In this document: positions 63,758 through 64,000 of the stretch, in pieces | How positions within the stretch are numbered: the stretch's first letter is position 1 | How the letters are laid out: every line of letters begins with the position of its first letter | Origin: Pithys albifrons albifrons | Taxonomy: Eukaryota > Chordata > Aves > Passeriformes > Thamnophilidae | Direction: 5' to 3' | Length of the DNA: 64,000 nucleotides | NCBI RefSeq assembly: GCF_047495875.1 | Contig: NC_092463.1 | Location: 1,931,057 to 1,995,056, forward strand | The notes under the pieces: generated by a model | The model's input: the letters and a program-made list of their open reading frames with translations, nothing else | The model's database searches: none | Told to the model about the DNA's origin: nothing | Translations under genes and position numbers: made by a program

Positions 63758-64000
63758 AATTTTCCAGCCTTTTGTTTTAAAGGCTGGCATGCACAGGCAT
63801 AACCCTGGGGCAGTCACAACAATTCTTCAACTCTATTTATTCTCCATTTTCCAACCTTTTGTTTTAAAGGCTGGCATGCACAGGGATAACCCTGGGGCAG
63901 TCACAACAATTCTTCAACTCTATTTATTCTCCATTTTCCAACCTTTTGTTTTAAAGGCTGGCATGCACAGGGATAACCCTGGGGCAGTCACAATAATTCT
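63758..64000. repeat. 87-bp tandem repeat reaching the right edge
   Basis: The marker CCTTTTGTTTTAAAGGCTGG starts at 63,768, 63,855 and 63,942, exactly 87 bp apart. Copies are almost identical. In an SOS2 intron. Confidence 0.95.

Overview
The window is vertebrate nuclear DNA, almost certainly from a bird and probably a songbird. It is dominated by 3'-end fragments of CR1 retrotransposons (tails such as TTCCAACCCAACCCA followed by ATTCTGTG units), has ERVL-like LTR remnants, CpG-island promoters and small introns rich in minisatellites. The gene order matches the NEMF - 7SL RNA - ARF6 - VCPKMT - SOS2 block that I recall from human 14q21.3. The protein calls rest on recognising the translated exons. 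No database was searched.

Layout. 1-14,240 (minus): the 5' half of NEMF (12 exons, first 342 codons), running off the left edge. 14,150-14,460: the NEMF CpG-island promoter. 14,462-16,260: a long minisatellite. 16,262-17,132: a 7SL (SRP) RNA gene on the minus strand, whose last ~45 nt and 3' flank form a 159-bp tandem array. 17,215-18,360: a polypyrimidine tract. 18,590-26,190: repeat-rich intergenic DNA. 26,330-27,622 (plus): the ARF6 CpG island and its single coding exon, then a long 3' UTR with poly(A) signals at 29.78 and 30.44 kb. 30.5-50.1 kb: intergenic DNA with no recognisable gene. 50.1-53.96 kb (minus): VCPKMT in five exons. 53.99-54.70 kb: an ATGGCGGC-rich promoter array. 55.0-56.34 kb: an AATAAA-containing minisatellite. 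56.5-58.8 kb: CR1 composites. 59.05-63.57 kb (minus): 3' UTR and last three coding exons of SOS2, running off the right edge.

The genes are housekeeping genes and do not form a pathway: NEMF acts in ribosome-associated quality control, 7SL RNA in co-translational targeting, ARF6 in membrane traffic, VCPKMT methylates VCP/p97, and SOS2 is a Ras exchange factor. No bacterial-type operon, CRISPR array or clearly novel coding system is present. The most unusual features are the tandem amplification of the 7SL 3' end, an inverted copy of an ARF6 promoter segment inside a CR1 repeat 3.9 kb away, a VCPKMT gene with a CR1-derived C-terminus and an apparent 2-nt frameshift, and the motif-bearing minisatellites next to the promoters.
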